Origin: Paracoccaceae bacterium
GTDB taxonomy: Bacteria > Pseudomonadota > Alphaproteobacteria > Rhodobacterales > Rhodobacteraceae
Assembly: GCA_013214715.1 (NCBI GenBank)
Contig: JABSSB010000075.1
Span: 1-7,831, forward strand
DNA: 7,831 nucleotides
Direction of reading: 5' to 3'
Positions 1 through 6,329 of the stretch are shown here, piece by piece; the first letter of the stretch is position 1; each line of letters begins with the position of its first letter. The translations under genes were made by a program, and so were the position numbers. The notes under the pieces are model-generated. The model ran no database searches. It was not told the origin of the DNA and worked only from the letters and a program-made list of their open reading frames with translations.

Positions 1-24
1 GGCAAGTCGCTCCGCTTCTGTCAT
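1..24 (-). CDS. Possible 5' end of a divergent gene (partial)
   Basis: On the minus strand an ATG at 24-22 opens a frame reading MTEAERLA to the window edge. This is a plausible N-terminus, but only eight codons are visible and there is no clear Shine-Dalgarno sequence before it. If real, the gene diverges from the DUF1045 gene with only 38 bp between the two starts. On the plus strand, one frame across the same bases ends at a TAA at 35-37 and could equally be the tail of an upstream rightward gene. No product can be named. Confidence 0.25.
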
Positions 25-62
25 GGCTGCGAAATAAAAGTGATTTCAGGACCAGCCAGATC

Positions 63-761
63 ATGTCTGACCCGGTGTTCCAGCGTTACGCAGTTTACTA
101 CACGCCGCCTGCCGGGGGCTGGGCGGATTGGGCGACGTCCTGGTTGGGATGGGACCTGGTCCGGGGCGCGACCTTGCCACATCCTAAAGCCGGTTTTGAT
201 GTTCGCGCCGTCACGACCACCCCGCGTAGATACGGGCTGCATGCCACCATCAAGCCACCATTCCGACTGGCGCAGGGCATGGAACGTGCCGGGCTGGAGG
301 CCGCCTGTGTCGCATTTGCACAAAGCGCTGCGCCCGTGAGGCTTGACGGGCTGGAGGTTGCGCGGCTGGGCCGTTTTCTGGCCTTGCGCCCGCTTGGAGA
401 TGACACTGCTCTGTCTGCGCTGGCAGCGGCGACGGTGGAAGCTTTGGATGCCTTTCGCGCGCCGGCATCAGAGGCCGAACTCAGGCGGCGCCGGTCCGCC
501 CGTCTGAGCCCGGCACAGGATGCGAACCTGACCCGCTGGGGCTATCCCTATGTGATGGGCGAGTTCCGGTTTCACATCACGTTGACCGGGCGGTTGGAAA
601 CGGCGCTGCTGGATCAGGTGCTGGACCATTTAGGCACCCACCTGACCCCGTTATTGCCAAACCCGTTCGACATCGCCGAATTGGCCTTGGTTGGTGAGGA
701 TGAGGCTGAGCAGTTCCACCTGATCCGCCGCTATCGGCTTGGCGCTTCAACGGATGCCTGA
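63..761 (+). CDS. DUF1045 family protein, 2H phosphoesterase type (phosphonate-metabolism associated)
   Basis: This 232-residue cytoplasmic protein has two H-x-T motifs about 110 residues apart: H60-A-T62 in YGLHATIKPPF, and H171-I-T173 in FRFHITLTGRL. This pair is the signature of the 2H phosphoesterase fold, where the two histidines act on cyclic or activated phosphate bonds. The start YAVYYTP, the YGLHATIKPPF block and the length match DUF1045 (TIGR03223), usually found beside phosphonate C-P lyase (phn) genes. Its substrate is not established. I see no phn gene within the window, so a phosphonate role depends on what lies to the left. The ATG at 63 has only a distant AGGA before it (about 12 bp), so initiation looks weak. 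The frame is open upstream to the window edge, but family similarity begins at this ATG. The family call is firm; the biochemical role is inference. Confidence 0.88.
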   Translation: MSDPVFQRYAVYYTPPAGGWADWATSWLGWDLVRGATLPHPKAGFDVRAVTTTPRRYGLHATIKPPFRLAQGMERAGLEAACVAFAQSAAPVRLDGLEVARLGRFLALRPLGDDTALSALAAATVEALDAFRAPASEAELRRRRSARLSPAQDANLTRWGYPYVMGEFRFHITLTGRLETALLDQVLDHLGTHLTPLLPNPFDIAELALVGEDEAEQFHLIRRYRLGASTDA

Positions 762-802
762 TGGTCGAGGTCCGGACCAATCGCGATCATCAGACGCAGG
801 CA

Positions 803-874
803 CCGGATTGAGATGCCAGTCTCTGGCTTGGTGTGTTAAGATGACAAACGTGGGGTTCCCGCCCGGATTGAGAT
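803..874. repeat. 12-bp direct repeat pair in the gap between DUF1045 and the small membrane protein
   Basis: The sequence CCGGATTGAGAT occurs exactly at 803-814 and again at 863-874, with starts 60 bp apart. The second copy runs directly into the TATACT hexamer proposed as a -10 element. A GCCAG-TCT-CTGGC hairpin (815-827) follows the first copy. The repeat could be a tandem regulator-binding site or a chance or recombination remnant. Nothing in the sequence decides between these. Confidence 0.5.
815..827 (+). terminator. Weak hairpin after DUF1045 gene
   Basis: GCCAG (815-819) and CTGGC (823-827) form a 5-bp stem with a 3-nt loop. It is followed by TTGGTGTGTT, which is only moderately T-rich. 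It sits 54 bp after the DUF1045 stop and is the only terminator-like structure I find in this gap. The stem is short, so the call is tentative. Confidence 0.25.
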
Positions 875-879
875 ATACT
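874..879 (+). promoter_or_regulatory. Possible -10 element for the small membrane protein gene
   Basis: TATACT lies 21 bp before the ATG at 901, close to the housekeeping -10 consensus, but no good -35 hexamer sits 16-18 bp upstream. An AGAGG ribosome binding site (890-894) lies 6 bp before the start codon. The resulting leader would be very short. The 139-bp gap 762-900 supports a separate promoter here. Confidence 0.35.
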
Positions 880-900
880 TACTGAGTTTAAGAGGTTGAG

Positions 901-1185
901 ATGGATTTTTGGATCATTCTGCTGTCTGCCATAGGCCTGGTGGCCGCGTTTCGGCTGTTTCGAAATATCCGGCGCAAAACATCGCTGCGTCAGTTGGAAG
1001 ACGGCCGATACTCATGGCGTGAATGGCATGGGGGTCGCCGTGTGTCGGATATTCATCCCAATGCTCATTTCGGCGCCTGGACAGGTGGTGCCTGGGCCGG
1101 CGGAGCCTGGGGTTCAGGGCAGTTTGACCAGAACACCGATGTCGGCGGGCTGAACGATGGCGGCGGCGGAGATGGCGGCCTGTAG
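901..1185 (+). CDS. Small membrane-anchored Gly/Trp-rich protein, unknown function
   Basis: This is a 94-residue protein I do not recognise as a named family. Residues 3-20 form one hydrophobic segment (WIILLSAIGLVAAFRLF). A basic stretch follows at 18-30 (RLFRNIRRKTSLR), so the positive-inside rule predicts a short outside N-terminus and a cytoplasmic C-terminus. The middle is polar and ends in HPNAHFG. The C-terminal third is low complexity: three G-A-W units at 58-60, 63-65 and 68-70, then an Asp/Gly tail (residues 80-94) finishing GGGGDGGL. Such Gly-rich tails occur in several small bacterial membrane proteins without a set function. The ATG has a good AGAGG site 6 bp upstream, which supports real translation. 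It lies alone between two gaps and may be monocistronic. Confidence 0.72.
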   Translation: MDFWIILLSAIGLVAAFRLFRNIRRKTSLRQLEDGRYSWREWHGGRRVSDIHPNAHFGAWTGGAWAGGAWGSGQFDQNTDVGGLNDGGGGDGGL

Positions 1186-1197
1186 CGCCCGGTTGCC

Positions 1198-1225
1198 GCG
1201 CTGCGTCAAAACCGATAGGCAGCGC
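1198..1225 (+). other. Inverted repeat in the gap before rpe
   Basis: GCGCTGC (1198-1204) and GCAGCGC (1219-1225) form a perfect 7-bp stem with a 14-nt loop in the 71-bp gap between the small membrane protein gene and rpe. No T-tract follows, so it is not a canonical terminator. It could be a weak terminator for the upstream gene or a leader structure for rpe. Confidence 0.3.
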
Positions 1226-1256
1226 CAAACCAACAAAACGCGCTGGAGCCTGCCCC

Positions 1257-1946
1257 ATGTCCTTTGACCGGTCCATCAAGATCGCCCCGTCGATCCTTGC
1301 CGCTGATTTCGCCAATTTCGGCGCAGAATGCGCCGCCGCTGAGGCGCAGGGCGCAGATTGGATTCATGTTGATGTGATGGATGGGCATTTCGTGCCCAAC
1401 ATCACCTTTGGCCCGGCCATGTGCGCGGCGATCCGTCCGCATATCAAAGGCGTGATGGATGTGCATCTGATGATTGCGCCAGTCGACCCTTATATCGATG
1501 CCTTTGCGCAGGCCGGAGCGGACGTGATCACCGCCCATGTCGAAGCCGGGCCTCATATCCATCGCACGCTGCAGGCCATTCGGGGCGCAGGGGCCAAAGC
1601 GGGCGTCGCGCTGAACCCCGGCACGCCCGCGCAGGCGGTAGCCACGCTGTTGGATGATATCGACCTGATCTGCGTAATGACGGTGAATCCCGGCTTTGGC
1701 GGGCAGAAATTCATCGATATGGGCCAAAAGATCCGCGCCCTGCGCAGCATGATCGGCGACCGGCCTGTGCATATCGAAATCGATGGCGGCGTGGACCCGA
1801 CCACAGCGCCTTTAGTCGCCGCAGCGGGCGCGGATGTGCTGGTCGCAGGCTCAGCGGTGTTCCGGGGCGGATCGGTGAATGATCCCGCGCCCTATGGCGA
1901 CAACATCCGGGCCATTCGCGCCGCGGCTGAGAGCGCGTTGGGCTGA
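1257..1946 (+). CDS. rpe: Ribulose-phosphate 3-epimerase
   Basis: The 229-residue cytoplasmic TIM-barrel enzyme interconverts D-ribulose 5-phosphate and D-xylulose 5-phosphate in the pentose phosphate pathway and, in autotrophs, the Calvin cycle. All family signatures are present: APSILAADF at 10-18, HVDVMDGHFVPN at 37-48 (metal ligand H37, catalytic D39, M41), HLM at 70-72 (metal ligand H70), the phosphate-gripping loop MTVNPGFGGQKF at 141-152, EIDGGV at 174-179 (second catalytic Asp D176), and AGSAVF near the end. The length is normal. The ATG has GGAG 9 bp upstream. A 7-bp hairpin overlaps its stop codon. No cbb genes are visible beside it, so a Calvin-cycle-specific copy is not indicated. 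Confidence 0.98.
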   Translation: MSFDRSIKIAPSILAADFANFGAECAAAEAQGADWIHVDVMDGHFVPNITFGPAMCAAIRPHIKGVMDVHLMIAPVDPYIDAFAQAGADVITAHVEAGPHIHRTLQAIRGAGAKAGVALNPGTPAQAVATLLDDIDLICVMTVNPGFGGQKFIDMGQKIRALRSMIGDRPVHIEIDGGVDPTTAPLVAAAGADVLVAGSAVFRGGSVNDPAPYGDNIRAIRAAAESALG

Positions 1947-1955
1947 CGCAGCCCA
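1939..1955 (+). terminator. Hairpin overlapping the rpe stop codon
   Basis: TGGGCTG (1939-1945) and CAGCCCA (1949-1955) form a perfect 7-bp GC-rich stem with an ACG triloop; the rpe TGA is at 1944-1946. No T-tract follows on either strand, so it is not a textbook intrinsic terminator. It sits between convergent rpe and the decayed glycosylase gene, where a bidirectional terminator or 3'-end stabiliser would be expected. Confidence 0.4.
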
Positions 1956-1976
1956 CGGCGCCTCAGGCAGGTTGTG

Positions 1977-2536
1977 TCAGGCATCGTTGACGGCTTTGGC
2001 CCAGATCAGGGCGACTTCGCATATATTTCCGGGTAGATGTTTTTGACCCGTGGTGATGGCAATGCCGTCTTGTAAATCGTCAAACCACTGGCGTTCAGGT
2101 GCTGGTCCGCCTTCTGTGCCTTTTTGCCGATCATAACAATTGTCGTAAGCTCGGGCAGGCGGGCCATCAGGGCCCTGGCGCTCTCTGCGCCGGAGTGGCG
2201 CTCAGCCGTTGTGACCTTGCGCGTGCCGTTCCAGCCGGGAATGGCGTTCCACAGCAAGGTCAGTCACCGATCCAGACCAGCCTGTTGCAGGAAGCGGAAC
2301 GTCGCTTCCGCTGTCGGATCATCATTATCGCGGCTGATAAAACTTGAGCCCAAAGCCATGGGGCCGGGCTTTTCGAACAGGAACAACACCTGGGCGTTGA
2401 TCCCACCACCGAGCAGATCAAACTGGGCCATATCGGTTTTCTGTGTTGCGCCAAGCTGCTTAGCAAAGACCGATAATGGGGCGATATGCGCCAGGTTCAG
2501 CATGACCCGCCGGGCGTCACGGTTGCTGGCCAGCAC
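1977..2536 (-). pseudogene. Decayed uracil-DNA glycosylase family gene (COG1573-like)
   Basis: The minus strand encodes blocks typical of a uracil-DNA-glycosylase-superfamily protein, which would remove uracil from DNA: FDLLGGGINAQVLFLFEKPGP, FISRDNDDPTAEATF, LLWNAIPGWNGTRKVT and LPSPRVKN. Reading is broken twice. An in-frame TGA at 2266-2264 falls between QQAGLDR and LTLLWN, with the same frame continuing on both sides. Near 2019 one base appears lost: the current frame ends YAKSP at 2006, while the neighbouring frame carries the expected tail EVALIWAKAVNDA to a TGA at 1979-1977. The usual HPSP motif reads LPSP, so the key His is gone. No ATG or ribosome site exists. The frame is open from 2584, just after the DUF3775 stop, and GTG at 2536 is the first usable start. 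Several independent lesions argue for a true pseudogene rather than one sequencing error. Confidence 0.82.
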
Positions 2537-2584
2537 CAGCGATCTGGGCTGGTCCGGCTGCGGGAGGCCAGAGATACTGGTGGC

Positions 2585-2920
2585 TTAGGCTTTCAACCCT
2601 TTGCCAAGCACGTCGTCTTCGGCGTCATTGGCGGAATACCCCATCGCCTCTAGCCCCGCCTCGAGATTGTCGGAAAGGTGCGGCGTGCCGATCAGGTAAT
2701 CAGCTGTCGGGGTCGACGCTTCGCTGGCGGCGGTGGCGATGGCCTCATCGAGATCTTCGACCTCGAACACGCCGCGTCCGACCCACATCAGCGCAACCAA
2801 TTCGGTCTGGGCGTCCTCGTTCATCCCGTCGATAAAGGCGCGCAACTCGGGTTCAGCGCGCTCCAATTCTCGGGCCATCAGCACGACCTGCGCGACCTGA
2901 GTGGATGTCAGCTCTTTCAT
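2585..2920 (-). CDS. DUF3775 domain-containing protein
   Basis: This is a 111-residue acidic, helix-rich soluble protein with no signal peptide or membrane segment. It matches the DUF3775 family by the run RAFIDGMNEDAQTELVALMWVGRG followed by a D/E-rich helix and a DYLIGTPHLSDNLEAGLEAMG block near the C-terminus. Function is unknown for the family; homologues are common in alphaproteobacteria. I chose the ATG at 2920 because AGAGGA lies about 7 bp upstream. An ATG seven codons earlier (2941) would place that site inside the gene, and the frame is open further up to 3016. The gene follows the SDR gene by 68 bp on the same strand and could be a distal, separately controlled operon member. Its ribosome site lies in an inverted repeat, described separately. 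Confidence 0.85.
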   Translation of the reverse strand: MKELTSTQVAQVVLMARELERAEPELRAFIDGMNEDAQTELVALMWVGRGVFEVEDLDEAIATAASEASTPTADYLIGTPHLSDNLEAGLEAMGYSANDAEDDVLGKGLKA

Positions 2921-2929
2921 GGGTCTGTC

Positions 2930-2956
2930 CTCTTTGGTCATATTCGATCCAAAGAG
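2930..2956 (-). promoter_or_regulatory. Inverted repeat masking the DUF3775 ribosome binding site
   Basis: CTCTTTGG (2930-2937) and CCAAAGAG (2949-2956) are a perfect 8-bp inverted repeat with an 11-nt AT-rich loop. In the leftward transcript the 3' arm reads CCAAAGAG and overlaps the AGAGGA Shine-Dalgarno of the DUF3775 gene. Folding would therefore hide the site. The loop also carries the alternative upstream AUG (2941-2939). Without a following T-tract this does not look like a terminator. A translational switch is the more natural reading, although it could also be an operator palindrome in DNA. Confidence 0.5.
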
Positions 2957-2988
2957 ACTGCCATGCCCGGTGCAGCTGCGATTTGATC

Positions 2989-3720
2989 TTACGCAAAGAG
3001 CCGGTAGTAAAGCCAATCAGGCATGAACTGGCTAAGCCGGAAGACCAGTGAGAAGCCATAGGGGAAGCTGATCTTGAAGCGGTTGGATTTCATGTGGCGC
3101 AGCATGATGTCGGCGGCGGCGTCCGGCTCCATGATGAAGGGCATGGTGAAATCGTTCTTGTCGGTTAGGCGGGTGCGGATGAAGCCGGGATTGGCCAGTT
3201 GCACGTCGATCCCGCTGCCTTTGAGATCGGCATACATGCTTTCCGCCAACACCATCGTGCCCGCTTTCGACGCTGCATAGCCAATTGCGCCGGGCAAGCC
3301 GCGGAAGCCCGACAGCGACCCGGTGATCACCACATGGCCCGACCCGCGCGCGGCAAAGCCCGGCATGACCTGCCCCAAAGCACGCAGGAACCCCGTGAAA
3401 TTGATATCGGCCATGCGGGTGGCCTGATCGGCATCCCAATCCTGTGCCTTCATCGGCCAATAAACCCCGGCCAGCAGGACCACGCCATCCACATCCCCCA
3501 GTTTGGCTCCGGCGGTCGCCACGCTGGCATCATCCCCGATATCGACGGGCAGAATCTGATGGGTGCCGGGCAGATCGGCGGCCAAGGCGGCCAGCCGTTC
3601 TTCCGACCGCGCGGACAGGATCAGTTCGGCCCCGTCTGCGGCCAGCTTGGAGGCCAAAGCCGCACCCAAACCTTCACTGGCCCCAACGAGCCAGTATCGC
3701 TTGCCTTTGAAATCGCGCAT
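2989..3720 (-). CDS. Short-chain dehydrogenase/reductase (SDR), last gene of the lipid-modification operon
   Basis: The 243-residue protein is a classical SDR: GASEGLG at 13-19 (nucleotide-binding Gly motif, with Glu in place of the usual Arg or Gly), D60-I at the adenine-ring position, N107 in the central helix, S135, and Y148-AASK152, giving a complete Asn-Ser-Tyr-Lys tetrad. It should be an active NAD(P)-dependent oxidoreductase. R38 after the second strand (SAR) suggests NADPH preference. NPGFIRTRLTDK follows the active site, as in family members acting on acyl or carbonyl substrates. The C-terminal stretch FKISFPYGFSLVFRLSQFMPDW is hydrophobic and could touch the membrane. It starts 3 bp after the DUF3833 stop with only a weak AGGA upstream, suggesting translational coupling. 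Its position corresponds to RSP_1087 in R. sphaeroides (from memory). Its substrate is unknown. Confidence 0.93.
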   Translation of the reverse strand: MRDFKGKRYWLVGASEGLGAALASKLAADGAELILSARSEERLAALAADLPGTHQILPVDIGDDASVATAGAKLGDVDGVVLLAGVYWPMKAQDWDADQATRMADINFTGFLRALGQVMPGFAARGSGHVVITGSLSGFRGLPGAIGYAASKAGTMVLAESMYADLKGSGIDVQLANPGFIRTRLTDKNDFTMPFIMEPDAAADIMLRHMKSNRFKISFPYGFSLVFRLSQFMPDWLYYRLFA

Positions 3721-3723
3721 GGC

Positions 3724-4329
3724 TCAGGCGACGTCCTGTGTCACTTGGGGCGCTCCGGCATCGGACATTTCTGCTGGCATGGGCCGCATCGTTGCGACCA
3801 GCTCAGCGACCTTGATGCCGAATTTGCGAAACTGACTGCGGTTCATGATGGTGCCGTTTTCGGTCAGATACATCCAGTCGGTGACCGACAGCACATGGCC
3901 GCCGCTGCTTTCCGGCAGGCGAATGCGGTATTTCAGCAAAACGGCTGATCCGACCTGCCAGCCATATCCAGTGCCCACCACATCCGGTGCGGTGGCGGTA
4001 ATCGAGCCGCCCTCGTGCAGTTGCAAATGCCACTCACGGTTCTGATGTGTGGCGCCATCATAGATGAATTTCTCGGCCAGATGCCCGCGATTGCCGGACC
4101 AGTCGCCATCAAACTCCGCCACAAACCGTGACGAAACGCGCCCGGTCGGGCCATAGATCACGCCTTCGCATTGGATCGAGCCGGACAGGTGCTGGCGTAT
4201 GTCGATATCGGGACCTAGGCCCGCATAGTCTTCGGGGCGCTGCGCCGAAAAGGACAGCTTGCGCTGGATCAGCACGGCCGAGAAGACCGTCAGCCCCACG
4301 CCGACAAGCATCGCTATGATAAAGTCCAT
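3724..4329 (-). CDS. DUF3833 family membrane-anchored protein
   Basis: A 201-residue protein with one N-terminal hydrophobic segment (residues 3-21, DFIIAMLVGVGLTVFSAVL) and then a soluble beta-rich domain. The pattern Q-H-L-S-G-S-I-Q-C-E-G, FDGDW, HLAEKFIYDGATHQNREW, GTGYGWQVGSAVLLKYRI and VTDWMYLTENGTIMNRSQFRKFGIKV matches DUF3833. Many DUF3833 proteins elsewhere are lipoproteins. No lipobox Cys follows this segment, so this one appears to be an uncleaved anchor with the domain probably in the periplasm. The ATG at 4329 has a strong AAGGAG 9 bp upstream, embedded in the last codons of the transporter gene. DUF3833 genes habitually sit with COG2907 oxidoreductase and DUF1365 genes, which suggests a role at the membrane in fatty-acyl modification. 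The molecular function is unknown. Confidence 0.9.
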   Translation of the reverse strand: MDFIIAMLVGVGLTVFSAVLIQRKLSFSAQRPEDYAGLGPDIDIRQHLSGSIQCEGVIYGPTGRVSSRFVAEFDGDWSGNRGHLAEKFIYDGATHQNREWHLQLHEGGSITATAPDVVGTGYGWQVGSAVLLKYRIRLPESSGGHVLSVTDWMYLTENGTIMNRSQFRKFGIKVAELVATMRPMPAEMSDAGAPQVTQDVA

Positions 4330-4332
4330 CGC

Positions 4333-5568
4333 TCAGATCTCCTTCAGATCCGTTCGGGCCAAAACCGCAATTGCAACGAGTTTCAGCGAACAAGGTAGCC
4401 CGGCATAGGCGAGGCCAAGTGCGACCAATGCGCCCTCGGGGGAACCGCCTTCGGGACGGAAGCCAAACCATTGCAGACCGGGCAATAAAAGCACGGCAGC
4501 AAAAGCCAGGGACAGCTTGGACAAAAATGACCAAAGCCCAAAGCCCGCACCCGCCGGGGCCGAAATGCGCGCCACGCGCGCAGCAAACAAAGCGGGCAGC
4601 AATGTCATGTCCGCGCCGAGTGCCGCACCCGAGGCCAGACAGATCGCAGCAAAGGCTGCCACATCGCCCGCGCCCAGTGTCAGCGCAAAGCCAAAGGCCA
4701 GAACCGACAAGGCCATGCCCGCCAAAAGCGTGGCCCGCGTGCCAAATCGCTCAGCCGCCTTGCCCCAGATCGGCGCGGCAACAGCGGCGGCCATGAAGAA
4801 CAGCAAAAGAAGTGGCCCTTCCCAGCCTGGCGCGTCCAGACGTGCTTCGACGAAGAACAGGAACAAGGTCGAACTGACGGCCACGGGCGCGGCGTTCAAA
4901 AAGGCCACGATCAAGAGCCGCCGCGCCACGCGGTCGCTCAGCACAACCCAAACACCATCATTGGGCCGCAGGCTGCCGACCCATTCGCTGGCCATCGCGC
5001 GCCAGGCCAGAAGGCCCAGAATGGCAAATCCGGCAGCAAAGCCCGCAAAGGGCGCATCCATCACCCGCCCCAGGACCACCGGCGCGATGGAGGCCACACA
5101 AATCCCAAGCAAAGCGCCGGTTTCGCGCCAGCGCGCCAGTTGTAGATGGCCCTGCTCGCCTAGAAAATCGGCCTTTGTCACGCCTTGGGCGTAGAAACAG
5201 ATCGTTAGGAAACTGAAGCTGGAAAATACAATCGCCAGCATCGCGGCAAACCAGATCAGCGGATTGCCCGGCGGCTCCGCCGTGAAAAGCCCAACCATCC
5301 CAGCGCAAAGCGCGGCCACGGCCACGCTGACCGCCACGGCGCGCCATTGGCGCAGCCGGTCGGCCAACCAGCCCAGCAGAGGATCTTGCACCACATCGAT
5401 CAGCCGCAGTCCAAACAGAACCGCTCCCATCGCCGCGAGGCTGACGCCATAGGTATCGACATAGAATTTCGGCGCATGGATATACAGCGGCAGCCCCGCT
5501 GCCGACAGCAGCGCGGCAAAGACCGCATAGGCCCCCAATCGGGGCCGCGCGATATCCGCTTGCGCCAT
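4333..5568 (-). CDS. MFS transporter, MFS_2/GPH (MelB-like) type
   Basis: The 411-residue polytopic inner-membrane protein has roughly 11-12 hydrophobic helices and few polar loops. The motif LIDVVQDPLLGWLADRLRQW (about residues 55-75) is the family's D-P-x-x-G-x-x-x-D cytoplasmic loop. In GPH/MFS_2 sodium or proton symporters the first Asp lies in helix II. It is related to melibiose-carrier-like proteins and to the lysolipid transporters of this superfamily. The substrate cannot be read from sequence; given the operon, a lipid or lipid precursor is conceivable but unproven. The ATG at 5568 follows the DUF1365 stop by 2 bp. An alternative GTG at 5574 lies two codons upstream, overlaps that stop as GTGA, and stands 10 bp after AGGAGG, a better-spaced site. 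The true protein may therefore be 413 residues. The frame is open further upstream, but that stretch overlaps DUF1365 and is not homologous. Confidence 0.92.
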   Translation of the reverse strand: MAQADIARPRLGAYAVFAALLSAAGLPLYIHAPKFYVDTYGVSLAAMGAVLFGLRLIDVVQDPLLGWLADRLRQWRAVAVSVAVAALCAGMVGLFTAEPPGNPLIWFAAMLAIVFSSFSFLTICFYAQGVTKADFLGEQGHLQLARWRETGALLGICVASIAPVVLGRVMDAPFAGFAAGFAILGLLAWRAMASEWVGSLRPNDGVWVVLSDRVARRLLIVAFLNAAPVAVSSTLFLFFVEARLDAPGWEGPLLLLFFMAAAVAAPIWGKAAERFGTRATLLAGMALSVLAFGFALTLGAGDVAAFAAICLASGAALGADMTLLPALFAARVARISAPAGAGFGLWSFLSKLSLAFAAVLLLPGLQWFGFRPEGGSPEGALVALGLAYAGLPCSLKLVAIAVLARTDLKEI

Positions 5569-5570
5569 GC

Positions 5571-6329
5571 TCACCGCGATGACACCTCCTCGCTGGGCGG
5601 GGTCGGGCGGACCTTGTAGGTCACGCCTTTCCACCACAGTTTCAGTGCCTGCCAATGGATCAGCCCCAATACCCGACGCGAGCCGAGCGGACGGCGCAGC
5701 ATCGCGCCGAGAATGCCCATATTGCTGAGCGGCACGCGCGATCCACACAACGTGGCGATCAGACCGCCATTGCCTTGGGTGTAGTCGATCCAGATGCCGA
5801 TGCGGTCCGCGCCGATATCAAAGCGGAACTCATACCCGCCATCAACCGGTTGGAAGGGCGAGACATAGAAAATCTTATCCGCGCCAAAACGGTCTTCGCG
5901 CGTTATCGGGGACAGGTCCGGGTGATGGCAGAGATAGGAATGCCGTTCGCCAAAGGTATTCGTGACCTCGCTGATCACGGCCATCAAATTGTCTTTAGCA
6001 TCACGACACAGCCAGAAGCTGACCGGATTGAACACATGGCCCAAAACGCTGGGCTGGGCGAGCAATTCGATCCGTGCCGGTTGCGGCAGGTTGCGGGCGG
6101 CCATGATTTCGCGCACCCAGGCGGCCCCGGTGCCATCCCCCGGCGTGCCACCGTGGTTGCGATCATGCAGGGCGGTCAGATTGGCGCGGTTGCGCGAAAA
6201 CAGCGCCGGGCCACGGGCCGGAGCCTCGGCGTCCAGCAGCACATAATCCACCCCATAGCGGAAGCCGTTTTTCACCGCGCCTTTGCGGCCATGCCATGTT
6301 TGGCCTCGGATGTGGTCGACACCGCTCAT
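5571..6329 (-). CDS. DUF1365 domain protein of the furan fatty acid / cyclopropane-type lipid cluster
   Basis: A 252-residue protein with DUF1365 hallmarks: N-terminal TWHGRKGAVKNGFRYGVDY (family H-x-R-x-x-P-x-x-H-x-F-x-Y region, here with Lys-Asn replacing the usual His), a long linker, then VLGHVFNPVSFWLC at about 95-108, VISEVTNTFGERHSYL, the predicted substrate-side segment FYVSPFQPVDGGYEFRF, and C-terminal WWKGVTYKVRP. The ATG at 6329 overlaps the oxidoreductase stop by 4 bp (ATGA), a coupling junction, with AAAGG about 11 bp upstream. In R. sphaeroides the equivalent gene (RSP_1090, from memory) is part of the RpoE operon involved in turning a methylated trans-unsaturated acyl chain into a furan fatty acid. 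Whether it corresponds to UfaO there should be checked. It is probably cytoplasmic or membrane-peripheral. The family is certain; the reaction is inferred. Confidence 0.92.
   Translation of the reverse strand: MSGVDHIRGQTWHGRKGAVKNGFRYGVDYVLLDAEAPARGPALFSRNRANLTALHDRNHGGTPGDGTGAAWVREIMAARNLPQPARIELLAQPSVLGHVFNPVSFWLCRDAKDNLMAVISEVTNTFGERHSYLCHHPDLSPITREDRFGADKIFYVSPFQPVDGGYEFRFDIGADRIGIWIDYTQGNGGLIATLCGSRVPLSNMGILGAMLRRPLGSRRVLGLIHWQALKLWWKGVTYKVRPTPPSEEVSSR

Noticed and set aside
2264..2266. In-frame TGA in the glycosylase-like gene as a selenocysteine or readthrough codon
   Set aside because: The family has no selenocysteine at this loop, the gene also carries a frameshift and lacks a start and the motif His, and no SECIS-like hairpin is apparent after the TGA. 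Decay explains all the lesions.
2292..2315. Inverted repeat AGCGGAA / TTCCGCT within the decayed gene
   Set aside because: A perfect 7-bp pair but inside former coding sequence of biased composition, with no T-tract or nearby start. It is probably incidental.
2124..2588. 154-codon plus-strand open frame through the decayed region
   Set aside because: The opposite strand carries recognisable conserved blocks. This frame has no ribosome site or family features.
3199..3948. 249-codon plus-strand open frame across the SDR and DUF3833 genes
   Set aside because: It is a shadow of two recognised genes; the composition is His/Gly/Gln-rich without any family signature.
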